Virus record (IMG/VR): IMGVR_UViG_3300025161_000004
Coordinates: 1-64,000 of that record
DNA: 64,000 bases
Source: a virus
Strand: one strand, 5' to 3'
In this document: positions 1 to 7,594 of the stretch, piece by piece
How positions within the stretch are numbered: the first letter of the stretch is position 1
How the letters are laid out: each line of letters opens with the position of its first letter
Notes under the pieces: model-generated
Seen by the model: the letters and a program-made list of their open reading frames with translations, nothing else
What the model was told of the DNA's origin: nothing
Database searches by the model: none
Translations under genes and position numbers: made by a program

Positions 1-44
1 GCAGGTATCTTCTTCAATAAAATAACAAGCACAAGGGTAAAAAT

Positions 45-269
45 ATGAAAAACCAAGAAATCTGCCCAAGCCCATCGCACAACAGCGGCTATACGCCATT
101 AAAAACGGCGCATAGCCGCAAAACGTTAGCAGTGAACATTCGTTTTACAGATATGGTATTAGATACGGGAAAAATTTATATAGATGCAGTCATTGTGGAA
201 AAGAAAAAAGCAATTACTGCTAACAGTGGTGTAAGGGAAGCACGCCCTTTATATTCTCGATGGGTTTAA
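45..269 (+). CDS. hypothetical protein in cassette-like segment
   Basis: The 74-residue product is not recognised. The DNA is clearly GC-richer than the surrounding phage sequence. Residues about 11-29 are encoded by a near-perfect inverted repeat (77-131) that resembles an integron attC site, so the true start may be the later ATG at 153, giving a 38-residue product starting MVLDTGKIYIDAV. A second copy of the core (TGCTAAC at 218-224) lies inside its 3' end, as expected when a cassette gene ends in the next recombination site. A good terminator follows at 287. Coding status is uncertain; foreign origin is the best-supported point. Confidence 0.4.
   Translation: MKNQEICPSPSHNSGYTPLKTAHSRKTLAVNIRFTDMVLDTGKIYIDAVIVEKKKAITANSGVREARPLYSRWV
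77..131 (+). repeat. attC-like inverted repeat
   Basis: Read on the plus strand the order is GCACAAC (77-83), a 13-base arm GCGGCTATACGCC (85-97), a 9-base loop, the matching arm GGCGCATAGCCGC (107-119, one mismatch), an unpaired spacer AAAAC and GTTAGCA (125-131). Outer boxes close to RYYYAAC and GTTRRRY, inner arms, and unequal spacers are the layout of integron attC recombination sites. The outer boxes deviate slightly from consensus and no integrase is in the window, so attC identity is inference. Confidence 0.4.
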
Positions 270-286
270 AATTTTTTGATTTACTT

Positions 287-320
287 TGGGAGGGTTTCAG
301 GTCGCCTCCCATTTTTTTTA
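287..320 (+). terminator. intrinsic terminator
   Basis: The stem GGGAGG (288-293) pairs with CCTCCC (305-310), extended by T287/A311, and is followed by a run of eight or more T. It ends transcription from the short gene at 45-269. Confidence 0.75.
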
Positions 321-332
321 ATGGTTTTGTAT

Positions 333-360
333 AATGTACATCTATTCATAGAATGTACGA
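333..360. promoter_or_regulatory. paired GTAC motifs
   Basis: AATGTACA (333-340) is followed by GAATGTACGA (351-360). The same ordered pair recurs at 2023/2095, 2178/2251 and 2569/2601, all in non-coding DNA. The pairing suggests a binding site for a phage protein, but its function is unknown. The rest of 321-673 shows no convincing gene; it contains the promoter-like motif at 489. Confidence 0.35.
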
Positions 361-488
361 TTTTAAAATCAACTTTTATAGCTAAGAATATTAAACTTGC
401 CACAAGTAATAATCATATCTATTGAATCTTAGGTAATAAACAAATTTGAATATATCATTATATACTCATAACTATCAGTATCATATAA

Positions 489-498
489 TCGTATAATA
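489..498 (+). promoter_or_regulatory. TCGTATAATA promoter-like motif
   Basis: TCGTATAATA on the plus strand, about 175 bases before the gene at 674. The same motif lies in sense orientation upstream of several accessory genes in this window (near 5040, 11281, 20227, 27193, 29143). It resembles a -10 box. No consistent -35 element could be seen. Confidence 0.45.
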
Positions 499-673
499 CA
501 ATATAAAGGATAAGAATTATTCACCACATCAGTTTCTGGATAAAGAATTAAACATGGTCACATTATAATTTAATTACTACAACACATTTCTGTTTTTTTG
601 ATATGAAAAGAAACCAATACATATCACACAAAATTAGCCAAGAATTCAATTAAACATAGAAACCATTTAAATC

Positions 674-1312
674 ATGACCCAAGAACAAATTATTGTAAAG
701 ATTAAGGATATCTATAACACAGAAAAGGGTAAAGGTTTCATTTCTCATCTCTTACGCAGTTTCTTCCCTGTTAATAAAGCCAAGTATGTATTAGATGATG
801 AGAATGATGGTATACCTAAAGTATTGAAATGCTGTATTACAGGAGTTCAGGTATACTCTAGAAATTCTATCCTACAGACGATGCTTCAAAATAGTCATGA
901 TCTTTTCAGGGAGATTATTGAATTTATTAGAGTTAATAATCAAGAAGGTGAAATTGTTCCGTTATCTGAGTCTGTATCAAATAACATAAGAGAAAAACTG
1001 AGTACCATGCCATTGGCAGTAGTTTCGGATGAGAGCGATAAAGTATTGTCCGAAAGCGCATTTCATGCACTTCAAGAATTCTATTTTACTGAACTCATCA
1101 ATGGTAATAAACATATTAACTGGATTGCCAATAATGAGATAGCGAAATGGATCACTAAATCAGCTAAACGGGATGGATTTAATTTAACGAATAAGGAAGA
1201 AAAAGTGATTCATAAGGCTATAGAACATTCTAAAATGTCACTTGGTGAACTGGATACCTTTAAAGATTTGATAAAAAAATTTAAATCAAATAAGGATACA
1301 GATGCTAATTAA
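674..1312 (+). CDS. hypothetical protein
   Basis: The 212-residue soluble protein is not recognised. It has no signal peptide or membrane segment. The N-terminal third contains a CCITG pair of cysteines (about residues 53-57). The C-terminal 60 residues are charged and helix-prone, with many Lys and Glu. It starts at ATG 674 without a Shine-Dalgarno site and stands as the first clear phage-composition gene on the plus strand, after a TCGTATAATA motif at 489. Confidence 0.75.
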   Translation: MTQEQIIVKIKDIYNTEKGKGFISHLLRSFFPVNKAKYVLDDENDGIPKVLKCCITGVQVYSRNSILQTMLQNSHDLFREIIEFIRVNNQEGEIVPLSESVSNNIREKLSTMPLAVVSDESDKVLSESAFHALQEFYFTELINGNKHINWIANNEIAKWITKSAKRDGFNLTNKEEKVIHKAIEHSKMSLGELDTFKDLIKKFKSNKDTDAN

Positions 1313-1507
1313 AAATTAAAATGGAAAGTTAATCATCACCAAATAAATTAGTCATATGAAAGAAAAACTGAGTTTCATAGAATTGGTAGTGGTTTCTCAT
1401 GACGGATGGTAATGAAGTAATATCTGAAAAGACGTTCTATGTGCTCAGAGGGTAACAAAAAAATGGTACGGAATAACAAAATGTTTAACTTCTAATTAAG
1501 AGATGTG

Positions 1508-1963
1508 ATGAAAAAACTAACTAAAAAACAGGTTATCATTCGGTTACAGAAAACCGTAAAGAAATTGAAGGCTTTGCCTAATTATAAATTTAACTATGGT
1601 AGTTACGTATACAAATCAAAGGAACTTAAGGATGGATCTACTTGTGGTACTGTCTGCTGCACTGCTGGTTGGTATCCTCTTTGGTTTCCTGATGCGGGTT
1701 TGATCTGGAATAATCATAATTTAGAATCCAATACGAAATATGATATCGATAAAACTTTAGCTAGGTATCATGGTATTAATATTAGATTAGTTAATGTACT
1801 TTTCTTGGGTATGGAAGATTTCTTTGATAGTAAGAGGTATAAATTCATAAAATGCTATATTGGTTTCGAGAAAAACGTTTCTAACGTAAAAAGGGATGAA
1901 GTCATCCAACTTTTTGAAATGGTGATTAATCTTATTAAGAAAGATGAAATAGACTATTGTTAA
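1508..1963 (+). CDS. hypothetical protein with CGTVCCxAGW motif
   Basis: A 151-residue soluble protein. Residues about 46-56 read CGTVCCTAGW, a motif that recurs in uncharacterised phage and bacterial proteins of similar size and may bind metal through its cysteines. A basic, helix-prone N terminus (KKLTKKQVIIRLQKTVKKLK) precedes it. The ATG at 1508 is preferred to the GTG three bases upstream. An extended non-coding, repeat-rich region follows. Confidence 0.75.
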   Translation: MKKLTKKQVIIRLQKTVKKLKALPNYKFNYGSYVYKSKELKDGSTCGTVCCTAGWYPLWFPDAGLIWNNHNLESNTKYDIDKTLARYHGINIRLVNVLFLGMEDFFDSKRYKFIKCYIGFEKNVSNVKRDEVIQLFEMVINLIKKDEIDYC

Positions 1964-2137
1964 AGTGATTATTAAGTATTAACACTAATAATATTAACTA
2001 CGTCAATATATTTACCACCAACAATGTACACATCTGAGACAGATATCAAATTACGATAATCAATAAGGTTGGTAACAAAATCGAAATTATCATAGAATGT
2101 ACGATTTCTGATAATTAATTATCATCCCATACTATGC

Positions 2138-2172
2138 AAAAGGCTATCTGGGAACGGATAGCCTTTTATTTT
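2138..2172 (+). terminator. intrinsic terminator, possibly bidirectional
   Basis: AAAAGGCTATC (2138-2148) pairs perfectly with GATAGCCTTTT (2157-2167) around an 8-base loop, followed by a T-rich tail. It lies 175 bases after the plus-strand gene ending at 1963. Confidence 0.7.
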
Positions 2173-2242
2173 CTTATAATGTACATGATTATCTAACGTT
2201 ACATTATACGGGTTCAGATAATGCATTTTTCCCTTAATACAT
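2153..2242. repeat. dispersed repeat A, copy 1
   Basis: An approximately 90-bp sequence with core ATGTACATGATTATCTAACG is repeated with few differences at 2979-3069. The left end overlaps the right arm of the terminator stem at 2157. It includes TTATACGGG, whose reverse strand carries CGTATAA as in the promoter-like motif. Confidence 0.8.
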
Positions 2243-2459
2243 TGACCCATGAATGTACGACTTAAAGCATAATAATTAGCACATCATAGATTGTAAATCT
2301 CTCGTCCCATTTTTATCCTAAATTTGGGACGAATAATTTTAGTTAAGAATTATTTTATAACTATAAATGTAATTTTAGATAATAATAACAGTCACTAATA
2401 ACAACCTTCTATTACATCATGCGATATGAGATTATATTAATCCATAATTTATAATTAAG

Positions 2460-2524
2460 AATGGGTTTCTGATTTGTAAATATCAGAAATTTATAGTTAA
2501 GAATGGGTTTCTGATTTAGAATTG
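2460..2524. repeat. dispersed repeat B, copy 1
   Basis: A 65-bp sequence beginning AATGGGTTTCTGATTTG is repeated identically at 3069-3133. Internally it contains AATGGGTTTCTGATTT twice. In the second location it directly abuts repeat A. Confidence 0.85.
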
Positions 2525-2895
2525 TTTGTATTCCAAATATTTGTCCTACCATAAAAGCATTTAACTACATTGTACACCTGATAATACCTTCATCTTATAT
2601 GAATGTACGATATTCTACAATGTACGAGTTCTGTATCATTCTGATTGATTTTGAAATCAATGGTTATTGGAATTTCTATTTAGAAATTTCTTTATTACAT
2701 ATTTATTTGGTTATTATATATTTCAAGGATGATTCAGATGGATTAACTATTAATCTTTCTGTGTTTTAAGCATAGGAAACATGTCTGCAATGGCTATTAT
2801 TAATGATTTCTGAGTTTGTGTTCTACTATCATACAGAGTTTCTAAATAAGAAAAAATAAGATGATTTATGGTTCGGTAATCCCTAATTACTCTTA

Positions 2896-2973
2896 TTAAG
2901 ATATGATTTTAAGATAATAATAGAACTTAATCGAGTTAAGATATGATTTTAAGATAATAATAGAACTTAATCG
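2896..2973. repeat. 40-bp tandem repeat, about two copies
   Basis: The unit starts TTAAGATATGATTTTAAGAT and repeats with a 40-base period, almost without change. Confidence 0.85.
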
Positions 2974-2978
2974 TGAGA

Positions 2979-3069
2979 AAACGGATAGCTCCTTATTTTC
3001 TTATGATGTACATGATTATCTAACGTTGTATTATACGGGTTCAGATAAAGTATTTTCTTTCTTAATACA
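2979..3069. repeat. dispersed repeat A, copy 2
   Basis: This is the second copy of the repeat at 2153-2242. The terminator's left arm is not duplicated, so only part of the hairpin was copied. Confidence 0.8.
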
Positions 3070-3133
3070 ATGGGTTTCTGATTTGTAAATATCAGAAATT
3101 TATAGTTAAGAATGGGTTTCTGATTTAGAATTG
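3069..3133. repeat. dispersed repeat B, copy 2
   Basis: Identical to 2460-2524 over 65 bases; sequence divergence begins immediately after it. Confidence 0.85.
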
Positions 3134-3230
3134 CTTACATTCTAATTAGGAAACGTGACAGAATCAGAATTCTTGGTCGGGAAAAAAATTTTAATTAAAA
3201 AAAAATTCTCGTGTGGGCACTCCAAAAAAT

Positions 3231-3360
3231 ATCTAATTCTAACTATATCCGATTTTAATGACAAATCTAATTCTAACTATATCCGATTTTAATGACAAAT
3301 CTAATTCTAACTATATCCGATTTTAATGACAAATCTAATTCTAACTATATATATCCGATA
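3231..3360. repeat. 34-bp tandem array (iteron-like)
   Basis: A unit starting ATCTAATTCTAACTATATCC repeats with a 34-base period at 3231, 3265, 3299 and, partially with an extra TATA, 3333. Exact tandem units in AT-rich non-coding DNA resemble replication iterons. No adjacent initiator gene is visible. Confidence 0.85.
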
Positions 3361-3596
3361 TCTCTTTAAGGCATTTTTTTATGAGAAAAACGAATATTTA
3401 GGCATCCCATTCACAACACACGTCAATTTTCTGGTTTTTTTCATGTAAAAACGCAATTTTTTACTACTCTATAAAACACTAAAGCACACCTCAAAAGTAC
3501 CATTATGGTACATAAAAGTACATATAAAATACCCGATAATTTGATGCCTTAGAACGTGTAAAAACGAATCAACTTCATGTACCTATAATCTCAATT

Positions 3597-3638
3597 AATT
3601 TCTTTGCATCCCTTTTCATTAAGAATATCTTTCAATCA
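3597..3638 (-). pseudogene. duplicated fragment of the 3726-3935 gene
   Basis: On the minus strand this stretch encodes LKDILNEKGCKEIN followed by a stop. This nearly matches LKDILNEKGWKEIN inside the intact gene to the right. The DNA match is about 40 bases with one or two changes and then ends abruptly, so it is a partial duplication rather than a gene. Confidence 0.7.
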
Positions 3639-3725
3639 AAGAAAATGATTGTAATTATTTCTTATATCTTCCAAATTCTATCTTAGAATTATACCCACAA
3701 ATCTTTCAATATCATCAGTAAAGGA

Positions 3726-3935
3726 TTAGTCTCTATAATCACAACCACAGTAATACCCTGTCACCTGATATTCATCACTATTAATTTCTTTCCATCCCTT
3801 TTCATTAAGAATATCTTTCAATTCATTTTTTGTTGATGCAGCAACTGTTTCTTGGTGCATACACATGCAACATTCAAGTTGAATAAAATAGCCTTGATTG
3901 TATTCCTTTTGGCTTATTGATTTTAATCTTTCCAT
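3726..3935 (-). CDS. hypothetical Cys-rich small protein
   Basis: A 69-residue protein with CCMCMH near residue 22 and CGCD near the C terminus, which could form a small metal site. The function is unknown. Part of its sequence is duplicated downstream at 3597-3638, which suggests local recombination. A long AT microsatellite lies directly upstream of its start. Confidence 0.65.
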   Translation of the reverse strand: MERLKSISQKEYNQGYFIQLECCMCMHQETVAASTKNELKDILNEKGWKEINSDEYQVTGYYCGCDYRD

Positions 3936-3944
3936 AATTATATG

Positions 3945-4052
3945 TGTTTTATTCTGTATTATTCTATATTATTTTATTCTGTATTATTCTGTGTTATTTT
4001 ATTCTATATTATTCTGTATTATATTATATTATTCTGTATTATTCTATTTTCT
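3945..4052. repeat. ATTCTGTATT microsatellite-like tract
   Basis: About 100 bases of imperfect ATTCTGTATT/ATTCTATATT units, low complexity, lying between two small minus-strand genes. No coding capacity is seen. Confidence 0.75.
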
Positions 4053-4058
4053 TTAGAT

Positions 4059-4372
4059 TTATCTTTCTTTATCCTTAGCATAATTAACATAAAAAATCTC
4101 ATATGAACTCAATTCATCTTTGATTTTCGATGCAATCAGGGAAGATAAGATATATCATTATTAGTTGATGATTTTTTCATTATATCGATAACTGCATTAC
4201 CAAACTTTATTAGTTTAGATTCCACTTCCGCCATCGCATGAATCCCTCTTTCCTTCCAGAAATTATATCGTTCAATCCTCCTGTTTTGTATTTCCTGATA
4301 CTTTTCTAATGTTATCCCATTCTCAATCAATTCAGTCGCTGCTTCTAAGGGTGTTTGATTCCAGTGCGTCAT
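4059..4372 (-). pseudogene. hypothetical protein, frameshifted
   Basis: The open frame from 4372 encodes 78 residues and stops after NDISYLP. Immediately beyond, another frame continues without a start codon as LIASKIKDELSSYEIFYVNYAKDKER and stops at 4059. The join near 4136-4150 would read through with a single-base change, giving a product of about 103 residues. The intact frame contains a helix-prone RRIERYNFWKERG segment. The function is unknown. The cause is either a real frameshift or an indel error in the assembly. Confidence 0.6.
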
Positions 4373-4571
4373 ATTCGAATTTTTATATGTAATTCAATAA
4401 ATTAAACCACCTCAATCCATAATATTCTGATGATTATTTAGATGATACATTATGGTAGTTAAATTTAGCTTTTTATTGGATTAATAATTTTACGACTTAC
4501 ATCTGCATTAGAATAATCGTAAATGAGATTCTTTATAAGAAACCAATGTAAATTTAGGTTTCTATTTTTTT

Positions 4572-4712
4572 CATTTGAGAGTATATTCTCTTAGCAGGAG
4601 TTATTCCGTTATTGCAATATTACCTCCATCCTTATCGGTGTTGTGTATATCATTTCAACAACACCGACCCTTTTCTGCCCCAGATTTACCAAGAGAAATA
4701 TACTCTCATATG
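4572..4712. other. nested inverted-repeat element (possible structured RNA)
   Basis: The outer arms CATTTGAGAGTATATTCTC.. (4572-4592) and AAGAGAAATATACTCTC.. (4691-4712) pair over about 20 bases with one bulge. Inside is a perfect hairpin, CGGTGTTGT (4636-4644) with ACAACACCG (4658-4666). The interior is GC-richer than its surroundings and has no open frame. It could be a structured RNA, read on either strand, or a very small mobile element with terminal inverted repeats. No known RNA family was recognised. Confidence 0.55.
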
Positions 4713-4795
4713 AACCGATTTAATGTTTACATAATTTTAATATGTTTATGGTAGTTTTAGCTTATTTTCTCCCTTTTATATCATCTAACCTCTAA

Positions 4796-4993
4796 TTAGG
4801 AATGATACTGAGAGAAATCATCCGCTAATCGCTCCATCTCTTTAGTGTATGTTTCTTGAATCTCTCTACCTATAATTGATTTGATATTTGTCATCAAATC
4901 ATACGTTTTAGTTAAACTTTCTTGTACCGATACCGACAATGATTTCCACCACTCAATAGCTTTTACTCTTTTATCTATATTCTGTCTAAGTAA
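4796..4993 (-). pseudogene. decayed phage gene lacking a start
   Basis: A minus-strand frame encodes about 65 residues (KRVKAIEWWKSLSVSVQESL, then TKTYDLMTNI and on to a clean stop), but it opens directly after TGA and has no ATG before the middle of the frame. EWWxSL followed by a Leu-Thr-Lys-Tyr segment resembles many short uncharacterised phage proteins, so the frame looks genuinely coding but 5'-truncated. A small duplication (ATTACTTA twice) sits at the break, and a TCGTATAATA motif lies upstream. Confidence 0.55.
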
Positions 4994-5037
4994 TCAGTAT
5001 AAGTAATCCTTTTAATAAATAAAAAAACGTTACACAA

Positions 5038-5050
5038 TATTATACGATAT
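5038..5050 (-). promoter_or_regulatory. TCGTATAATA promoter-like motif
   Basis: The reverse strand reads ATATCGTATAATA, pointing toward the decayed gene at 4796-4993, about 45 bases away. It matches the motif at 489, 11281, 20227, 27193 and 29143. Confidence 0.4.
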
Positions 5051-5142
5051 ATCGCTTAATTTGGTTATAAAAAAGTAGAATTTAATAATAAGACACAAAC
5101 TTTTAAAATAGAAAAATTTAAATTTTTTAACTAAGAAAGATT

Positions 5143-5790
5143 CTATAAACAAATATTCAGTTTCTTTAATTGATTCGCCAGTATTTCTAAATCGCTTTTT
5201 AGATAACATCCAGATGTAATTTCGTTTAGAAACTCCTCACCGTTTCTTTGTGGTATTACCGATAAATGTGGGATATTAAAAATATCGTTATAGTCATCAG
5301 TAAGTTCTCTTTCAATGTATACGCCACATACAATTATTTGATTGGGATATATATAATTATTTATTACGTAAAAAGTTTTACCACGATCATCAGGAATACC
5401 ATCAGTAATGATGATCAACACCTTCTTCGTATCGTAATCGCTTTCATCCGAAAAAATATTACTTGCTTCCATAAAAGCATATTCCATTTTAGTTGTTCCA
5501 TAACCCTTTTGTTTTGAAAGATAATTGATACCTATTTTTATTGTATTCCTATCATTGGTTAATTTAAATATGATTCGAGATGTACTATTAAACATGATAA
5601 TAGATACCCTAATATCATTAATACCGATATCAAGATGATTAATGAAATCATCGATAGCAGAAATCACTTTGGACTCATTACCAATCATTGATGCCGAGTA
5701 ATCAGCAAGAATTATTATATCCATCTTACCACATTGTGGCTTATAGATAAATGATACCAGAATCAAAAATATGGTTATAAGTATTTTCAT
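5143..5790 (-). CDS. von Willebrand factor A-domain protein, exported
   Basis: A 215-residue vWA-fold protein. The N terminus MKILITIFLILVSFIYK is a signal peptide or anchor. The MIDAS metal site appears as DYSAS just after it, the second MIDAS Thr lies in the GTTKMEYA region, and ITDG forms the third motif. The Met at 5790 is chosen because the upstream Met (5835) would overlap the preceding frame and add residues before the signal peptide. Such domains bind proteins in a metal-dependent way at the cell surface. A role in envelope interaction is inference. Confidence 0.8.
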   Translation of the reverse strand: MKILITIFLILVSFIYKPQCGKMDIIILADYSASMIGNESKVISAIDDFINHLDIGINDIRVSIIMFNSTSRIIFKLTNDRNTIKIGINYLSKQKGYGTTKMEYAFMEASNIFSDESDYDTKKVLIIITDGIPDDRGKTFYVINNYIYPNQIIVCGVYIERELTDDYNDIFNIPHLSVIPQRNGEEFLNEITSGCYLKSDLEILANQLKKLNICL

Positions 5791-5809
5791 TAAATCATCT
5801 TTAAATAAG

Positions 5810-6092
5810 TTATGGTTTTGAAACTGTTTTCTCATTTATTATTGAAAAATATTTCACATGAGATGCTACTTTATCACCACTTAAACAATTAATGGTTAAA
5901 TATGAACCAACACCATCATTACAGCACATACTTAATAATTTAGGTGGACATACAGAATATATAATTAATGTATCAGTTTTACAATCCATAAAAACCACCT
6001 TAACAACGTATTGCTCTATCACTATGATACTTCGATTTTCCACAACCCAATACAAGAGCTACAATAACAAAAACTAAGAATAGATTTTTCAT
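5810..6092 (-). pseudogene. small lipoprotein, frameshifted
   Basis: Starting at ATG 6092 a 30-residue frame reads MKNLFLVFVIVALVLGCGK.., a textbook lipoprotein signal peptide with lipobox LGC, then stops at 6000. A second frame, one base out of register, carries on through VVKVVFMDCKTDTL.. to a stop at 5810 and contains no start of its own except a TTG at 6055 or ATG at 5989. One base change would fuse both into a lipoprotein of about 90 residues. It lies just upstream of the exported vWA protein. It could alternatively be a very short lipoprotein plus a separate small gene. Confidence 0.55.
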
Positions 6093-6109
6093 TGTTTTTA
6101 AAATTTAGA

Positions 6110-6247
6110 TTAAGACATGTTACCAATACAGATTATATTAAATTTATCATCAGTATTCATTAATATATTTAATGCCACCCTACCAATATTTTTGGTTTTC
6201 ATCATTTTTAAATCATCACTACTAACTATCTTTCCAAAATAATTATC
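6110..6247 (-). pseudogene. coding remnant without start
   Basis: A 45-codon open stretch (SSDDLKMMKTKNIGRVALNI, then LMNTDDKFNIICIGNMS) has protein-like composition but opens after a stop and has only an internal ATG. Upstream another frame encodes a Cys-rich stretch KCDTYCAKYCGCNK. These look like remains of small genes between 6000 and 6304. Confidence 0.35.
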
Positions 6248-6304
6248 TTATTCATTTATTACATCCACAATATTTAGCACAATAAGTATCACATTTCGCT
6301 TATT

Positions 6305-6724
6305 TTATTTAATTACTGTCCACATTCTATTTTTTAATTTTTCATTTGCTTCCACACAAACTTTACATGCTGTTATTATCCATCCACTGGAACACATTAC
6401 ATTTTCAGTTGAACCACAAAACTCACATGTTTTACATGATAAATTTTCCGCATCTGAAACCATCTTATCTATTAGTTCATCTCCACCAAAATAATTAAAT
6501 CTAAGTTCACCGAATTTCTCCTTCACTTGTGTAATTTTAAACGAATTTATAAAATCCTTATCTTTTGTTTTAAGATATGTATCTATATCACTGAGAAGTT
6601 TATCCAGCAAATCATACCAACCAATCCCGCATTCAAAACCAAATATATATATGGGATATGTAGAATCGGTAATAAATAAATAAGAATATTTTTCTAATAG
6701 TTTATCATAATTTTTTTCTGACAT
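6305..6724 (-). CDS. conserved phage protein with zinc-binding C terminus
   Basis: A 139-residue protein with the pattern FGFECGIGWYDLLDKLLSDI near residue 28, QVKEKFGELRFNYFGG in the middle, and TCEFCG...CKVC at the C terminus, where four cysteines can hold zinc. This domain order is common in uncharacterised proteins of diverse phages. The function is not known. Confidence 0.8.
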   Translation of the reverse strand: MSEKNYDKLLEKYSYLFITDSTYPIYIFGFECGIGWYDLLDKLLSDIDTYLKTKDKDFINSFKITQVKEKFGELRFNYFGGDELIDKMVSDAENLSCKTCEFCGSTENVMCSSGWIITACKVCVEANEKLKNRMWTVIK

Positions 6725-6754
6725 TTCAATAAATTCTTATTGTGATAATTTAAT

Positions 6755-6967
6755 TTATTTATGTATTAATTTATGATATTCATAATTAATACATTCACCC
6801 TCTAAAACGAATTTGTCTATGTAATTATAATACACAATATCGTGACCATTCCAATTACTCACGTCATAGATGAAATATGTTCTACATAGCATATTATCAA
6901 TCTGATAATTCCTTATAAAAGTATTCAATACTGGATATTGAGTTATGTTGTTATTATAGGTAGCCAT
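6755..6967 (-). CDS. hypothetical protein
   Basis: A 70-residue, Tyr- and Asn-rich small protein without recognisable motifs. It is encoded 30 bases upstream of the zinc-finger gene on the same strand and is probably co-transcribed. Confidence 0.55.
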   Translation of the reverse strand: MATYNNNITQYPVLNTFIRNYQIDNMLCRTYFIYDVSNWNGHDIVYYNYIDKFVLEGECINYEYHKLIHK

Positions 6968-7058
6968 TTATGAACGTAAATATAAATATTAATTTTGAAT
7001 ATTAAAAAATACTTAAATTCATTTGGAATATTAATTTTTTTTATATATTTACTACTTT

Positions 7059-7594
7059 ATGAAAAAAATTTTATTACTAAAACCATCTGATTACGAAATT
7101 GAAATATGTAAACTTTTTTCGAATAATTGTGTAAAATCTAATAAAAATGAATATTATAGAAGAAATCAACAAAATCTTAGTAAATTAATCGATGATATTT
7201 ATTTGGGTAAAATTGCTGAAATATTAGTATATAATCATCTGAAGACTAATGGTGTCAATGTTACACCAGTTGATTTTATGATTTATGATAAAAAATATAA
7301 ATCATATGATGCTGATTTATTAATAATAAAAAAAATGTAGTGAACTTTCTACATGTTAAAGGCTGTGCTGAGAATGATAATTTTCCAAATAGTTGGGTTT
7401 TTCAGCCCAATGATCCATTACTAAAAAACCCAAACCCCAATGATTATCTGGCATTAGTTGTGTTCCCTAAAAACTATGAAAAAAATGCCTATTGTTATTT
7501 CATAAACCCCAAAAAAAAGAACTTGATTTATAGAGATCCAATAAATCCTAAAATTAAAAAAAAGGTTATTTACGAATCAGATTTAATCAATTAA
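7059..7594 (+). CDS. PD-(D/E)XK-like nuclease, split by a -1 frameshift
   Basis: Two plus-strand frames, 7059-7340 and about 7327-7594, form one protein of about 178 residues. The first ends KSYDADLLIIKKM and stops. The second, one base back, reads KKNVVNFLHVKGCAEND. Joined, they give the order GKIAE, then DAD, then LHVKG, which fits the E...D...xVK nuclease core. The junction is ATA AAA AAA ATG, i.e. A AAA AAA in the zero frame, a canonical -1 slippery heptamer, immediately followed by the inverted repeat ATGTAG/CTACAT. It may be a programmed frameshift, a homopolymer sequencing error or a broken gene. The nuclease assignment is from motif spacing only. Confidence 0.6.

Larger units (their letters stand above)
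2021..2627. promoter_or_regulatory. cluster of GTAC-centred motifs
   Basis: AATGTACA-type boxes at 2023-2030, 2178-2185 and 2569-2577 are each followed by GAATGTACGA at 2095-2104, 2251-2260 and 2601-2610. A further ACAATGTACGA lies at 2617-2627. In two cases the box-to-box distance is nearly identical (about 72-73 bases). They look like protein-binding sites in an origin or control region. The protein is unknown. Confidence 0.35.
1964..3725. other. repeat-rich non-coding region
   Basis: About 1.76 kb without a credible gene. It holds two dispersed direct repeats (about 90 and 65 bp, each in two copies), two tandem arrays (40-bp and 34-bp periods), a strong hairpin terminator, a second hairpin (TCGTCCCA 2302-2309 with TGGGACGA 2325-2332), several GTAC-centred motifs and a duplicated gene fragment at its right end. 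Candidate roles are a replication origin or a recombination-prone accessory junction. None is proven by the sequence. Confidence 0.6.

Noticed and set aside
3231-3360. Direct repeats as a CRISPR array
   Set aside because: The units are contiguous 34-bp tandem copies with no unique spacers, and there are no cas genes.
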